From Bacteroidota bacterium (GTDB taxonomy: Bacteria; Bacteroidota; Bacteroidia; Chitinophagales; Saprospiraceae): DNA of 64,000 nucleotides. The stretch is from the NCBI GenBank assembly GCA_019136675.1, contig JAGVTV010000119.1:1-64000 (forward strand). The letters run 5' to 3'. The notes under the pieces were generated by a model. It had not been told where the DNA came from. It did not search any database and was given only the letters and a program-made list of their open reading frames with translations. Below, one piece after another: positions 44,271 through 53,294 of this stretch (the stretch's first letter is position 1; every line of letters starts with the position of its first letter). The position numbers were made by a program, and so were the translations under genes.

Positions 44271-45584
44271 ATGCAGTTAACACGGTTTTTGCTTTTTGCA
44301 ATTGTCCTTGGCAACCTTTTGCAGGGATGTGTCGAACCTATCAGTAAATTTAATGCCCTGCCTCCGGGAATCTGGCGTGGTACTCTTTTGCTCGACAGGA
44401 AGCCGGTCATAAAATACGGTGATGACCGGGATATTGTCAAAAAATTTGATACTGATTCTGAACTTCCATTCAATTTTGAGGTAAATTACGAAAATGACAC
44501 CTCGTTTTATATCGTGATCCATAATGCGGGTGAACGTATCGAGGTCAGAGATATCTCATTTGGCAAGGACCGGGCTACTGCCAAAGACACGGTTGTCATA
44601 GAGTTTCCGGTGTATGACACGCAGATAAAGGCCATCTATGAGGATGGGGTAATGGAAGGTGACTGGATTGTCAATTACCGCGAAAATTACAGAATTCCGT
44701 TCAAGGCTGTTCATGGCCAGAATTTAAGATTTGAAGGGGTAGGGGGGGCAAATCCCACTGATTTTTCCGGCACCTGGCAGTGTGTATTTGAGCCTGACAC
44801 CGAAGACCGGTATGACGCAGTCGGCTTGTTTAAACAGGTAAAGGATTCTGTTGTCGGTACTTTTACCACGGAAACCGGTGATTACAGATTTTTGGAAGGT
44901 AAATCCATTGGCGATAAGCTATACCTGTCCGCCTTTGATGGTGCCCATGCATTTATGTTCGTGGCCAAAATGATGCCTGACAGCACACTCACAGGCACAT
45001 TCAGATCAGGCAGCCATTATAAAACCCAATGGGAAGCCAGAAAAAATAAGGATGCTCGTCTAAAAGATGCCTATTCCCTGACAGGAGTAAAGGACAATTC
45101 TCCCCTCAGTTTCAGTTTTGAAAACGAGGCCGGTAAGGTCGTATCAATCAATGACCCGCAGTACAAAGGCAAAATCAAACTTATACAGATTATGGGTACG
45201 TGGTGCCCAAACTGTATGGACGAAACCGTCTTCCTCAGGGATTTTGTAAAGGATTACAGCCCGGAGGATCTGGCAGTAGTCAGTGTGTGTTTTGAAAGAT
45301 ACAAGGACGAAACTCGTTCAAAAGAGATGATAAGAAAATTTAAAGAGAGGATGCAGATACCTCATGAGGTACTTTACGGAGGGCATTACGATAAGAAGAC
45401 CGCAGTAGAAAAAATACCCCAGTTGGACAAACTTATGTCTTACCCTACATTGCTCATAGCTGACAAGTCAAACAGAATAGTAAAGATCCACACCGGGTTT
45501 TATGGCCCTGCCACACCTGAATATACAAAATTTAAGGACGAGCTGGGCGTGATTGTGTCCTCCCTTATTAAGAACACCCATTAA
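44271..45584 (+). CDS. TlpA-family thiol-disulfide oxidoreductase, lipoprotein
   Basis: Periplasmic thioredoxin-like protein of 437 residues. A lipobox (LLQGC, Cys20) follows the signal segment. The first 270 residues form a beta-rich region found in Bacteroidota TlpA-like proteins ('GTWQCVFEPDTEDRYDAVG'), and the last 150 are an AhpC/TSA-thioredoxin domain with 'GTWCPNCMDE' carrying the CxxC pair. It probably reduces periplasmic disulfides, for example in cytochrome maturation. It lies 12 bases after the hypothetical gene and 15 before the SDR gene. Confidence 0.88.
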   Translation: MQLTRFLLFAIVLGNLLQGCVEPISKFNALPPGIWRGTLLLDRKPVIKYGDDRDIVKKFDTDSELPFNFEVNYENDTSFYIVIHNAGERIEVRDISFGKDRATAKDTVVIEFPVYDTQIKAIYEDGVMEGDWIVNYRENYRIPFKAVHGQNLRFEGVGGANPTDFSGTWQCVFEPDTEDRYDAVGLFKQVKDSVVGTFTTETGDYRFLEGKSIGDKLYLSAFDGAHAFMFVAKMMPDSTLTGTFRSGSHYKTQWEARKNKDARLKDAYSLTGVKDNSPLSFSFENEAGKVVSINDPQYKGKIKLIQIMGTWCPNCMDETVFLRDFVKDYSPEDLAVVSVCFERYKDETRSKEMIRKFKERMQIPHEVLYGGHYDKKTAVEKIPQLDKLMSYPTLLIADKSNRIVKIHTGFYGPATPEYTKFKDELGVIVSSLIKNTH

Positions 45585-45599
45585 AAAAGATATAATCAC

Positions 45600-46397
45600 A
45601 TGGACAAATCGTATCCAAAGATCGTATTGTTGACCGGAGCCACTTCCGGCATCGGGGCTGCTACGGCAAAGGTGTTTGCTAAAAACGGATACAGGCTGAT
45701 ACTTACCGGAAGGCGTATGGAAAGACTCGAGGAATTGAAGCAGAAGCTGGAATTTAAGTATGGGACCAAAATTCTGATTTTAGGCTTTGATGTGAGAAAC
45801 CAACAGGAAGTCAGGGATGTGGTATCCTCTTTACCGGATGATTGGTCAGCCATTGATATCTTAATAAATAATGCAGGCCTTGCCAAGGGCCTTTCGCCTA
45901 TCCATGAAGGATCATATGAACATTGGGAAACTATGATTGATACCAATGTGAAGGGCCTTCTGTATGTAACACGTGAGATCAGTCCTGGAATGGTGAGCAG
46001 GGGTAGGGGGCATATTATTAACCTGTGCTCAACGGCTGGCCATGAGGTTTATCCAAACGGAAATGTATATGCTGCCACAAAATTTGCTGTGGATGCCTTG
46101 ACAAAATCCATGCGGCTTGACCTGTTTAAGCATGGGATACGTGTCAGCCAGGTATCCCCGGGACATGTCGAAGAAACTGAGTTTGCTGTCGTCAGGTTTG
46201 ATGGTGATGCAAACCGGGCAAAAATATATGAGGACTTTAACCCACTTAAGTCAAAGGATGTAGCCGACATCATTTATTTTGTGGCAAGTCGTCCTGTACA
46301 TGTCAACATTCAGGATGTGCTGGTGATGGGTACACAGCAAGCCGGCAACAATCACATCGACAGGTCAGGAAGAAAATATGATCAGAAAAACCATTAA
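45600..46397 (+). CDS. Short-chain dehydrogenase/reductase, YdfG-like
   Basis: Classical SDR of 265 residues: nucleotide motif 'LTGATSGIGAATAK' near residue 12, 'INNAG' and the catalytic 'YAATKFAVDALTKSMR' (Tyr and Lys) with the upstream Ser in 'LCSTAGH'. 'VSPGHVEETEF' is like serine/3-hydroxy-acid dehydrogenases of the YdfG group. The substrate cannot be assigned. It is third in the run starting at 43731. Confidence 0.88.
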   Translation: MDKSYPKIVLLTGATSGIGAATAKVFAKNGYRLILTGRRMERLEELKQKLEFKYGTKILILGFDVRNQQEVRDVVSSLPDDWSAIDILINNAGLAKGLSPIHEGSYEHWETMIDTNVKGLLYVTREISPGMVSRGRGHIINLCSTAGHEVYPNGNVYAATKFAVDALTKSMRLDLFKHGIRVSQVSPGHVEETEFAVVRFDGDANRAKIYEDFNPLKSKDVADIIYFVASRPVHVNIQDVLVMGTQQAGNNHIDRSGRKYDQKNH

Positions 46398-46517
46398 AAC
46401 TTCAGGGTAATTTTTGAAACTATTTGAAGGATTCTTGCATTTTAATCATGTCATGCAGAATTTGGGCATAGTTTGTCAGTTCTGCAGCATTATTTAATCA
46501 TAAAAAAAGAATTTAAA

Positions 46518-47225
46518 ATGAAATTATTTTCTAAGATATTTGTTATAATGTCTTTATTTTTAATTAGTTATGCATCATCGGCTCAGAAGTCACTTGATAA
46601 AGGGAGTATTAAGATGGAAGTAACCGATATCAAGTCAGATGATCCCAATGTTTCCATGGGACTTGAAATGATGAAGGGTTCGCAGACAAATATCGTTTTT
46701 GACGGCACCAGATACGCCGTAAATATGGATATGATGGGCGGAATGGTAACAATAAAAATGCTGGTTGAAAAGGACAGCAACCAGATGGACATGATTTTTG
46801 AAATGATGGGCAACAAAATGTGGGTTCAGTCTGATCTGGATAAATCACAGACTGAAAAAGAAAAAGCCATAGCTGCGGCAACCAAAATCGAGGTCGATAA
46901 AAACGATACCAAAGAGATTCTCGGTTACAAATGCTATAAAATGATACTTACCAATCCTGAAATGGACAATTTTAAGGTAGAGTCTTACATTACTGAAGAT
47001 ATCAAAATTAAGGCAAGTTTTATACAAGGACTGCAGTCCCTTGAGTTTCCCGGATTTACACTTGAATACAGTGTCAAGAATCCGATGATGACAATGACCA
47101 TCGCTGCTAAGGAAGTTACAGATAAAGTGGATGACAAACAGTTTATCCTTGACACGAAAGGTTGTAAAAAAATGACCATGGAAGAATTTCAGAAAACCAT
47201 GGGTGCTATGGGCGGAGGCTTCTAG
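46518..47225 (+). CDS. DUF4412-domain secreted protein
   Basis: A 235-residue protein with signal peptide (MKLFSKIFVIMSLFLISYASSAQK, cut after the Ala-Gln region) and a beta-rich domain full of Met and charged residues: 'GSIKMEVTDIKSDDPNVSMGLEMM', 'VEVDKNDTKEILGYKCYKMIL', 'MEFPGFTLEY'-like region. Such DUF4412 proteins are common in Bacteroidota and uncharacterised. I place the start at ATG 46518, 16 codons into the open frame, as it gives a clean signal peptide. A strong terminator follows. Confidence 0.85.
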   Translation: MKLFSKIFVIMSLFLISYASSAQKSLDKGSIKMEVTDIKSDDPNVSMGLEMMKGSQTNIVFDGTRYAVNMDMMGGMVTIKMLVEKDSNQMDMIFEMMGNKMWVQSDLDKSQTEKEKAIAAATKIEVDKNDTKEILGYKCYKMILTNPEMDNFKVESYITEDIKIKASFIQGLQSLEFPGFTLEYSVKNPMMTMTIAAKEVTDKVDDKQFILDTKGCKKMTMEEFQKTMGAMGGGF

Positions 47226-47243
47226 ATATTCGTAGACAAAAAT

Positions 47244-47269
47244 AAAAAAGGCCATTTTGGCCTTTTTTT
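47244..47269 (+). terminator. Intrinsic terminator after the DUF4412 gene
   Basis: AAAAAAGGCC (47244-47253) pairs perfectly with GGCCTTTTTT (47259-47268) around ATTTT and continues in a T tract. It works in either direction by sequence, but the plus gene ends 19 bases before it. Confidence 0.85.
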
Positions 47270-47461
47270 ACCAATCCATTTAGCCTATAATTAATATTAT
47301 GTTAAATAGGAATATTCGATTTTCTCTCCTCACTCATAGGTTTTGCTTTCTCTTCACAACGATAGCGGATTTTACTTGCGTTCCTCAGAGTATGTCGCTG
47401 CTTTTTCCCTCAGTTATAAGTTCTAATTGTACTCAGTGTAGCCGTTAACCGTTTTTTTATT

Positions 47462-47469
47462 TATTTTTG
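47462..47469 (+). promoter_or_regulatory. -7 promoter element of pssA
   Basis: TATTTTTG matches TAnnTTTG perfectly. It overlaps the TTG at 47467, so translation must begin later; TTG at 47488 is 18 bases downstream. Confidence 0.5.
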
Positions 47470-47487
47470 CCGCAAATTAAGAATCAC

Positions 47488-48186
47488 TTGATAAAGTATA
47501 TACCGACATCACTGACGGCAGGAAATCTGCTTTGCGGTTTTCTCTCCATAATGATAGCCGATTTTTACTGGGGTCCGATATTGCTGCTGGGCTGTTTTCT
47601 TTTTGACAGCTTTGACGGAGTTCTTGCAAGGAAGTTAAATGCCCAAAGTGATTTTGGAAAGCAGATGGACTCGCTTGCTGACGTTATCAGCTTTGGGGCT
47701 GCTCCGGCTTACTACTACTCTCTCATCTCTCCCGATCCTGGTGACAGACTTGTGACGATGCTGGCATGTGGCATGATAGTTTTAGCTGGCACCATACGCC
47801 TTGCCAAATTTAATATATCTCCATCAAAACCCTATTTTATGGGATTGCCCATACCTGCCAATGCAGTTTTTTATATAGGCATCATGATAGCATTCTACAA
47901 TAAAAATGAGATGATCACAAATTTTTTCAGCTCAAAAGTAAATTATGTGGGTACTTCCCTATTCCTGAGTGCTATGATGCTCAGCTTTGGGTTGCGAATG
48001 TTTTCCACCAAGGGAATGACTAAAAACTGGAGAGATAATATCTATCAGTATATAATGTTTGCCTTGACATTTGTCATTGTGATCAGATATGGGTTTGCAT
48101 CCGTATCCCTGCTTGTCCTGGCTTACATCTTTTTATCCATTATCAATACATTAACATCCAGAGCAAAGGAAAAGGTATTGAATTAA
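47488..48186 (+). CDS. pssA: CDP-diacylglycerol-serine O-phosphatidyltransferase
   Basis: Makes phosphatidylserine, the precursor of phosphatidylethanolamine, in the inner membrane. The CDP-alcohol phosphatidyltransferase motif D-x2-DG-x2-AR-x8-G-x3-D-x3-D is complete ('DSFDGVLARKLNAQSDFGKQMDSLAD'), followed by about six helices. I choose TTG 47488 (MIKYIPTSLTAGNLLCGF, 232 residues); the frame is open to 47467, but that TTG lies in the -7 element. No decarboxylase gene is adjacent. Confidence 0.9.
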   Translation: MIKYIPTSLTAGNLLCGFLSIMIADFYWGPILLLGCFLFDSFDGVLARKLNAQSDFGKQMDSLADVISFGAAPAYYYSLISPDPGDRLVTMLACGMIVLAGTIRLAKFNISPSKPYFMGLPIPANAVFYIGIMIAFYNKNEMITNFFSSKVNYVGTSLFLSAMMLSFGLRMFSTKGMTKNWRDNIYQYIMFALTFVIVIRYGFASVSLLVLAYIFLSIINTLTSRAKEKVLN

Positions 48187-48231
48187 TGTTATAACTTATG
48201 ATTTATCATTTGATTAAAAAGAGACAAATTT

Positions 48232-48579
48232 ATGGCGATAAAAATAACCGATGAATGTATCAATTGCGGAGCGTGCGAGCCCGAGTGTCCCAATAACGCT
48301 ATATACGAAGGTGGTATAGAATGGTCTATCAAGGACGGCACCAATCTTACCGGCCAGTATACCCTTGCAGACGGTACCACGATTGACGCAGCTTCAAAAC
48401 AAAAGCCAGTGAGTGATGAGTATTATTTTATCGTTATGGACAAGTGTACCGAGTGCGTAGGCTTCCATGACGAACCCCAATGTGCGGCTGTATGTCCGGT
48501 TGACTGTTGTGTACCTGATGAAAATCATGTAGAGTCAAAAGAAAGCCTGCTTTCAAAAAAGGAAAAACTCCACCTGTAA
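48232..48579 (+). CDS. 2[4Fe-4S] ferredoxin, Allochromatium (Alvin) type
   Basis: Small electron carrier of 115 residues. The first cluster motif is Cys9-x2-Cys12-x2-Cys15-x3-Cys19-Pro. The second is Cys72-x2-Cys75-x8-Cys84-x3-Cys88-Pro, with the long x8 insertion typical of Alvin-type ferredoxins, and two further cysteines (92, 93). Between them lies a longer loop than in clostridial ferredoxins. It may serve low-potential reductive steps; no partner oxidoreductase is next to it. It follows pssA after 45 bases on the same strand. Confidence 0.9.
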   Translation: MAIKITDECINCGACEPECPNNAIYEGGIEWSIKDGTNLTGQYTLADGTTIDAASKQKPVSDEYYFIVMDKCTECVGFHDEPQCAAVCPVDCCVPDENHVESKESLLSKKEKLHL

Positions 48580-48637
48580 TATTCAGCTACGAAAGGTAAC
48601 CCCTACCCTCGCTGATAATTTTGATATAAATGGCTGT

Positions 48638-48683
48638 AAAAAAAAATGTTAGAAAGCAAACCAAGACTATTGCCTTCTAACAT
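48638..48683 (-). terminator. Minus-strand intrinsic terminator
   Basis: ATGTTAGAAAGCAA (48646-48659) and TTGCCTTCTAACAT (48670-48683) form a 14-bp stem with one mismatch and a ten-base loop. On the minus strand it is followed by nine T's (48646-48638). It lies 57 bases downstream of the small ORF at 48740-48853, so it supports transcription of that strand. Confidence 0.75.
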
Positions 48684-48739
48684 CCGATTTGGGTGTAGTT
48701 TCCTGTGGGGGGCATATCAATAATTGACATTAACAGGAA

Positions 48740-48853
48740 TTACACACCGATAAACAGGTCTTGTTCCTCTTCCTGAGGAAAAATGACCACTTTCTTTGTT
48801 TTGGTAAATAACCTCCCAAAGAAAGATTTGGCTTTCATCCAAAATTTGTTCAT
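48740..48853 (-). CDS. Possible 37-residue basic/acidic small protein
   Basis: ATG at 48853, TAA at 48742-48740. The predicted peptide begins MNKFWMKAKSFFGRLFTKTK and ends with an acidic stretch EEEQD and LFIGV. It is short enough to be chance, but the terminator just downstream on the same strand, the absence of any gene on the other strand and the amphipathic N-terminus make a real small protein plausible. No family is recognised. Confidence 0.4.
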   Translation of the reverse strand: MNKFWMKAKSFFGRLFTKTKKVVIFPQEEEQDLFIGV

Positions 48854-48896
48854 GGGTCAAATAATTATATAATTAATACGCAAAATATGACTTTTT

Positions 48897-48910
48897 GTTA
48901 CCCGGGTAAC
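48897..48910. promoter_or_regulatory. Perfect 14-bp palindrome, candidate operator
   Basis: GTTACCCGGGTAAC is an exact palindrome lying 44 bases upstream of the 37-residue ORF start on the minus strand. Such a site could bind a dimeric repressor. No regulator gene is adjacent, so this is only a candidate. Confidence 0.3.
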
Positions 48911-48976
48911 TCACAATAAATTGTTAAAAGCTGTTTTGGATGGTCTAAAATGTAAAAATCGGGCCGAAAACGACGA

Positions 48977-49153
48977 TTAAAGGTATTTTTCCAGGTCTTC
49001 TGCCTCGTCATCAATAATTTCTTCCCAAAATTTATTTGACTTAAGATTTACCTTGGGTTCGTTTGGCAGCATTTTTTTCTTTGGCTTCTGGGATTCCTTT
49101 TCATCATTTTGATGCTGCTTAGGTGTATTCTTTTTGGGCTTATTATTTCTCAT
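48977..49153 (-). CDS. Possible 58-residue charged small protein
   Basis: ATG at 49153, TAA at 48979-48977. The peptide is lysine-rich in its first half (MRNNKPKKNTPKQHQNDEKE) and acidic at the end ('FWEEIIDDEAEDLEKYL'), with no signal peptide or membrane segment. It fills a gap free of other genes, on the same strand as the ORF at 48740 and as mscS. The biased composition and helical acidic tail look like a real small intrinsically disordered protein, but no family is known to me. Confidence 0.45.
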   Translation of the reverse strand: MRNNKPKKNTPKQHQNDEKESQKPKKKMLPNEPKVNLKSNKFWEEIIDDEAEDLEKYL

Positions 49154-49335
49154 GATTTAACAAAAGAAAGAAGTTTGCGGTGTAAAATTGTTCTATTTGT
49201 TTTGAATCTTTGACAAATATCAAATTAAAAGCTAATATGTCAAAACTTTTGTATCAAATTTTTACATTAAACTTTTCAAAAAGTTTGATGGAGGACAGTT
49301 GTGGTGATTGAATCCTGCTATTTTGCAGGAGATTT

Positions 49336-50178
49336 TCAGGCTCTGAGTAAGTTGGCAATATACCTTACCGCATGCTTCTTAATCATCTTCTCTATATCTC
49401 TGTTGACTTCGGTTAGCTTGCACTGAAACTTTAGTGAAAGGTATTCGTGATGCAGGTCTACTGTCTTGATATTGTACGAATTGGGTTCTATAAACTTAGA
49501 GTATTCTTTAAGTGCGTTTTCCAGGTTTATTTCGAGTTCCTCAATTGAAATGCTATTTGGCAAAGGTAACTCAAAGTCTATTGAAATTTTCCTTATTTCT
49601 TTTTTGGTATAATTAATGACCTCGGATGTATAAACTTTGTCATTGGGTATATAGATGATATCGTCATCATCATTCATGAGTGTAATCTTTGACAGGTTGA
49701 TGTCAAGTATCTTTCCCTTATGATTGCCGACCATGACATAATCCTCAATGTTGATTTCCTTTGAGAAGCTGATGATGATACCGCTGATGATATTGGTGGC
49801 AAAATCTTTTGATATAATGGCTATTGCAGCCGCCACAATACTCAGAGATGTGATCAGACTCTTGAGGTCGATTCCCCAGAAACCTGGAATCATAAGCAGG
49901 AATCCGAAGGTGACTATCAGGTAATAGAGGTTGTTGATGCCGTTTATGACGTTGTCGGTATACTTGTAAGGTATATTTTTCCTTAGCCGATAGACCATTA
50001 TGAGTGCGGCCGCCACCAGATTTACGATGGTAAAGAGGATGGAAAAGGATGTGAGACTGTGCAGGATGTCATACAATCCGTGCAGGCTTTCCTTGTTTTT
50101 TTCCAGCACATTGCGGAGTACCAGCAAAACTGCTAAAACTGTAAGTCTTATGATGTACCTGAATATCACTGTTCCCAT
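49336..50178 (-). CDS. Small-conductance mechanosensitive channel, MscS family
   Basis: Osmotic safety valve of the inner membrane. About four hydrophobic helices occupy residues 5-125. The pore-lining and beta domains are marked by 'SKDFATNIISGIIISFSKEINIEDYVMVGNHKGKILDINLSKITL' and 'DDIIYIPNDKVYTSEVINYTKKE', matching the MscS 'PF.VGD.I...G.V..I.L' and 'IPN' motifs. The 280 residues are normal. Its start overlaps the comEC stop by 13 bases. Confidence 0.9.
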   Translation of the reverse strand: MGTVIFRYIIRLTVLAVLLVLRNVLEKNKESLHGLYDILHSLTSFSILFTIVNLVAAALIMVYRLRKNIPYKYTDNVINGINNLYYLIVTFGFLLMIPGFWGIDLKSLITSLSIVAAAIAIISKDFATNIISGIIISFSKEINIEDYVMVGNHKGKILDINLSKITLMNDDDDIIYIPNDKVYTSEVINYTKKEIRKISIDFELPLPNSISIEELEINLENALKEYSKFIEPNSYNIKTVDLHHEYLSLKFQCKLTEVNRDIEKMIKKHAVRYIANLLRA

Positions 50179-52262
50179 GGTTTGCTGCTATTGCTGCAGG
50201 CGGAGAGGCTGAAAGCCCCGTCTGTTTTGATGTTATGCAAGGTAAATGGTGATGAATTCTTCTGCAAAAGTAGCCATTTTTCGGTGATTCTCCTTGATAA
50301 ATTTCGATCCAGTACTACTATCTCAGGGTTAAGGCAGGTCAGTAATGGCTCCGGCTTGTTGTATCCAAATCCCGAAACCACGAGAAGCCTGACATTTTCA
50401 GTACAGGCAAGTGTATCGAAATCAGCCTTGTTGCCTGCCACATAGACCATTTGACCATCAAAACAAAATGCACCACCTCCCTCCAGTGTAAAAATTGGAT
50501 CACAGGCTGACCAGATTCTTCGGTTGGTGGCGGCAAATTTGGTATTTGCCTCATCAGGTGCCCCTACCCTGAATGTCCTGTAAAATCCATTTTCGAAAGC
50601 GTCGACAATAGCTCCCCCTCCCACATCGTACACGACCAGATCATTTTGCCGGCTAACATAGGCTGACCTGAGAACGGATTCGGCGATTATCAGGAAAATT
50701 ATCGACAATAATCCATAAAAAACCCGCAGGCTCCTGATCTCCAGCCAGAGAATAAGAAACAAAATGGCCAGGGTCATCAATACCAGTCCTCCCTGGGAAA
50801 TCCATATGTCTTCAAGTTTGGCATGGGGTAAGTCACCTATAGCAGTAATAAGTGTATTGAGAAGCTCTATCAAAAACCTGAAAACCGGAGCTAAAGCTAT
50901 ATTAAAAACCGGCAAGAAAAATTCCGCTACCACGAGCAGTGTCCCAGCATAAATGATTACAGTGACGAGCGGGACTGCCACAATGCCGCTCAGGGCAAAG
51001 TATAACGGAAACTGGTGGAAATAATAGGAAGTGTATGGAAAGATCATGATCTGTGCCGCAAAAGAAACATTGATCAGGTCCCAGAAAAAATTGATAACCT
51101 TATTTTTGGATGTATACAACCTCTTGATACGGGGCTGAAAATACAGTATGCTCAGCAACGAGATATACGAAAACTGAAATGATACCTGGAAAAGGTACAT
51201 AGGCTCGTAAAGGAGCATCAATACCGCCGAAAGAGCCAGGATATTGTAATTGGAAGTATTTTTTGACAAGGTCTTCCCGATAAGAAAGAGGCTTACCATA
51301 ATCCCGGAGCGTGTTACGGACGGCCCAAGCCCTGTTAAAATGACATAAAACCACGTGATGGTTATAAGTGCAAAAAGCTTGGCCAGTTTGATGGACCAGT
51401 TGTGGTCAGGAATTTTTGAAAATATCCATATAAATATACTAATAAAGATGGCCACATGCAATCCGGATACAGATAAAACATGGATGGCTCCCGTGTCAGA
51501 ATAGGCCTGGTAAAGTTTTTCAGTAAGGAGAAATCTGTCGCCCAACATCAGGGATTCTGCAGTCCCTTTTTGCTCATTATTGTCAAGGTACCTGGCATAC
51601 ACACCCTGGGCAAACTTCGAAACACTGAGAGCTGCCTTTAGATGGTCAGAAGCCTGTGTAATAGTATCCGGTCTATGTTGGCCGGTGGGAACAAAAGCCT
51701 GAAGGGTTATACCTTTGGTCCTGAGGTAATAGGAATAATCAAAAGCCAGAGGGTTACTGTTTGTTCTCACCCTTCTGGTAGCGGACTTAAGGTAAAGGAA
51801 ATCTCCTCGCTGATACTTGCCGGACAATGAGTCTTCCTGATCAAAAACCACAATGAGTTCCGTATTACAAGGAATGATGGTTTTGCCATCTCTGGACAGG
51901 TAATCTACACCCAGGCTATACTTCTGGCGGTTACCGGATTTCAGGCGTTCGTTTACCCTACCATGGATGATCACGGGGTCAGCTGACTCCAGGATTGCCC
52001 TTTGGTTGTCAAGGGCTTCGTTCCTTTGGATCAACCGTGTACCCCCGAGGAGAAAAAAAAGAAGCAACAACAGGCATCCTGCTATCAGAGATTTGCGGTC
52101 TGGGTTGAATTTGAAACTGTTTTCGGATATAACCAATAGAATCACGACTCCGCAGAGACAGAATATAACTGCGGGTCCGCGTAAAGCAAAGTACTCAAAA
52201 AAGAAAATGCCAGCTGACAATGCCAGGGCAATTCTTAAATATGGAAATGAAGACCAATTCAT
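50166..52262 (-). CDS. comEC: ComEC/Rec2-family DNA-uptake protein
   Basis: Inner-membrane channel for entry of single-stranded DNA in natural competence. The 698 residues have an N-terminal DUF4131-like region after two helices, then the competence domain ('FLLTEKLYQAYSDTGAIHVLSVSGLHVAIF', 'TGLGPSVTRSGIMVSLFLIGKTL') with about eight helices. The last part has no beta-lactamase HxHxDH motif, as in many Bacteroidota ComEC. The frame is open to 52295, but that TTG lies in a -7 element; ATG 52262 (MNWSSFPYLRIALA) is my choice. Confidence 0.88.
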   Translation of the reverse strand: MNWSSFPYLRIALALSAGIFFFEYFALRGPAVIFCLCGVVILLVISENSFKFNPDRKSLIAGCLLLLLFFLLGGTRLIQRNEALDNQRAILESADPVIIHGRVNERLKSGNRQKYSLGVDYLSRDGKTIIPCNTELIVVFDQEDSLSGKYQRGDFLYLKSATRRVRTNSNPLAFDYSYYLRTKGITLQAFVPTGQHRPDTITQASDHLKAALSVSKFAQGVYARYLDNNEQKGTAESLMLGDRFLLTEKLYQAYSDTGAIHVLSVSGLHVAIFISIFIWIFSKIPDHNWSIKLAKLFALITITWFYVILTGLGPSVTRSGIMVSLFLIGKTLSKNTSNYNILALSAVLMLLYEPMYLFQVSFQFSYISLLSILYFQPRIKRLYTSKNKVINFFWDLINVSFAAQIMIFPYTSYYFHQFPLYFALSGIVAVPLVTVIIYAGTLLVVAEFFLPVFNIALAPVFRFLIELLNTLITAIGDLPHAKLEDIWISQGGLVLMTLAILFLILWLEIRSLRVFYGLLSIIFLIIAESVLRSAYVSRQNDLVVYDVGGGAIVDAFENGFYRTFRVGAPDEANTKFAATNRRIWSACDPIFTLEGGGAFCFDGQMVYVAGNKADFDTLACTENVRLLVVSGFGYNKPEPLLTCLNPEIVVLDRNLSRRITEKWLLLQKNSSPFTLHNIKTDGAFSLSACSNSSKPWEQ

Positions 52263-52292
52263 AAGCCGGTAGTGCCAGACATAACTGTCAGA

Positions 52293-52300
52293 CAAAAATA
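52293..52300 (-). promoter_or_regulatory. -7 promoter element of comEC
   Basis: On the minus strand TATTTTTG (52300 down to 52293) matches TAnnTTTG. It lies 30 bases before the ATG at 52262 and excludes the TTG at 52295 as start. Confidence 0.5.
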
Positions 52301-52484
52301 CCGGTTTTTATAATAAATTGGTCTTCAAATTGTAAACTGTTTTTATCTCAGAACCGTGATGTCACCAGAATAATTTAAAAAACTATCCTGAATTTAAACC
52401 AAAATCAAGCTTAATATTAGTAAGATGTAATGAAAATTGATAATTGCTTCCGCAATAAGCGATAAACAGGGGAGATTTTATGGT

Positions 52485-53294
52485 TTATGATTTTACGAAA
52501 CCCTCCATTTCATATTTGACCTCCCATGCCCTGGCGGCCACGGCTTGAGCATGTGTTCCGGGTCCGCTCCTGTAAATGATATCCCTTGAAGAGTTTACCA
52601 ACAGCCCTAAGTCATTGTTTCTGCCATGTGTGACCGCATCATAGAGATTACCTCCCTGTGCTCCGATACCCGGTACCAGCAGGAAGTGTTCCGGTACAAG
52701 CTTCCGGATTATTGCCAGTTCTTCCGGATGTGTAGCTCCTGCCACAAACATGGTGTTTTCAGCGGTACCCCACCCTGCTGTCTTTAAGATTACCTCTTCA
52801 TACAGGAAACGACCCTCCGCTGATCTGAAATACTGAAAATCAGCACTTCCGGGGTTGCTGGTTAGTCCAAGTACTATGACCCATTTGCCGGTATGTTCTA
52901 AAAAAGGCAATACCGAATCTCTGCCCATATAAGGGGCCACGGTGACAGCATCAAAATGAAGGTATTCAAAAAATGTTTTTGCATACTTTGAGGCAGTATT
53001 GCCGATATCTCCCCTTTTTGCATCTGCAATGGTAAAGTGTGATTCAGGAATGTATTCCAGCGTTTTTTCGAGGGTGACCCATCCGGCAGGACCCAGACAT
53101 TCATAAAAGGCAATATTCAGTTTGTACGACACACAATGCTCCTGAGTGGCATCTATTACGGCCTTGTTAAATTCAAAAACCGGATCATTAAATGAATGAT
53201 ATTGGGAGGGGATCAATTGAGGGTCTGAATCCAGGCCAACACATAGAAATGACCTTTTTTCAAAAATGTTTTCAACCAGTTGTTGCCTTGTCAT
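52485..53294 (-). CDS. pyrF: Orotidine 5'-phosphate decarboxylase
   Basis: Last step of UMP synthesis. The subfamily-2 motif is 'FTIADAKRGDIGNTASKYA' with the catalytic Asp-x-Lys-x2-Asp array, and the phosphate loop is 'LVPGIGAQGG'. 'FLCVGLDSDPQLIP' marks the N-terminus. The 269 residues match the long bacterial OMPDC group. Its ATG overlaps the nifU-like stop as ATGA, so the two are co-translated. Confidence 0.95.
   Translation of the reverse strand: MTRQQLVENIFEKRSFLCVGLDSDPQLIPSQYHSFNDPVFEFNKAVIDATQEHCVSYKLNIAFYECLGPAGWVTLEKTLEYIPESHFTIADAKRGDIGNTASKYAKTFFEYLHFDAVTVAPYMGRDSVLPFLEHTGKWVIVLGLTSNPGSADFQYFRSAEGRFLYEEVILKTAGWGTAENTMFVAGATHPEELAIIRKLVPEHFLLVPGIGAQGGNLYDAVTHGRNNDLGLLVNSSRDIIYRSGPGTHAQAVAARAWEVKYEMEGFVKS

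Larger units (their letters stand above)
48580..49335. other. Intergenic stretch with two small minus-strand ORFs, a terminator and a palindrome
   Basis: These 756 bases contain no long gene. They hold a strong minus-strand terminator (48638-48683), a 37-codon ORF (48740-48853), a perfect 14-bp palindrome (48897-48910), and a 58-codon ORF (48977-49153). A short hairpin (TCCTGC/GCAGGA, near 49312-49329) lies next to the mscS stop. No -7 element could be seen for the small ORFs. Confidence 0.5.

Noticed and set aside
47272-47461. Possible small RNA between the terminator and pssA
   Set aside because: No stable stem, terminator or -7 element could be found within this stretch; it may only be spacer.
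50166-52262. Truncated ComEC because the beta-lactamase-type HxHxDH motif is missing
   Set aside because: Many Bacteroidota ComEC proteins of about 700 residues lack it; the competence domain is complete, so no truncation is claimed.
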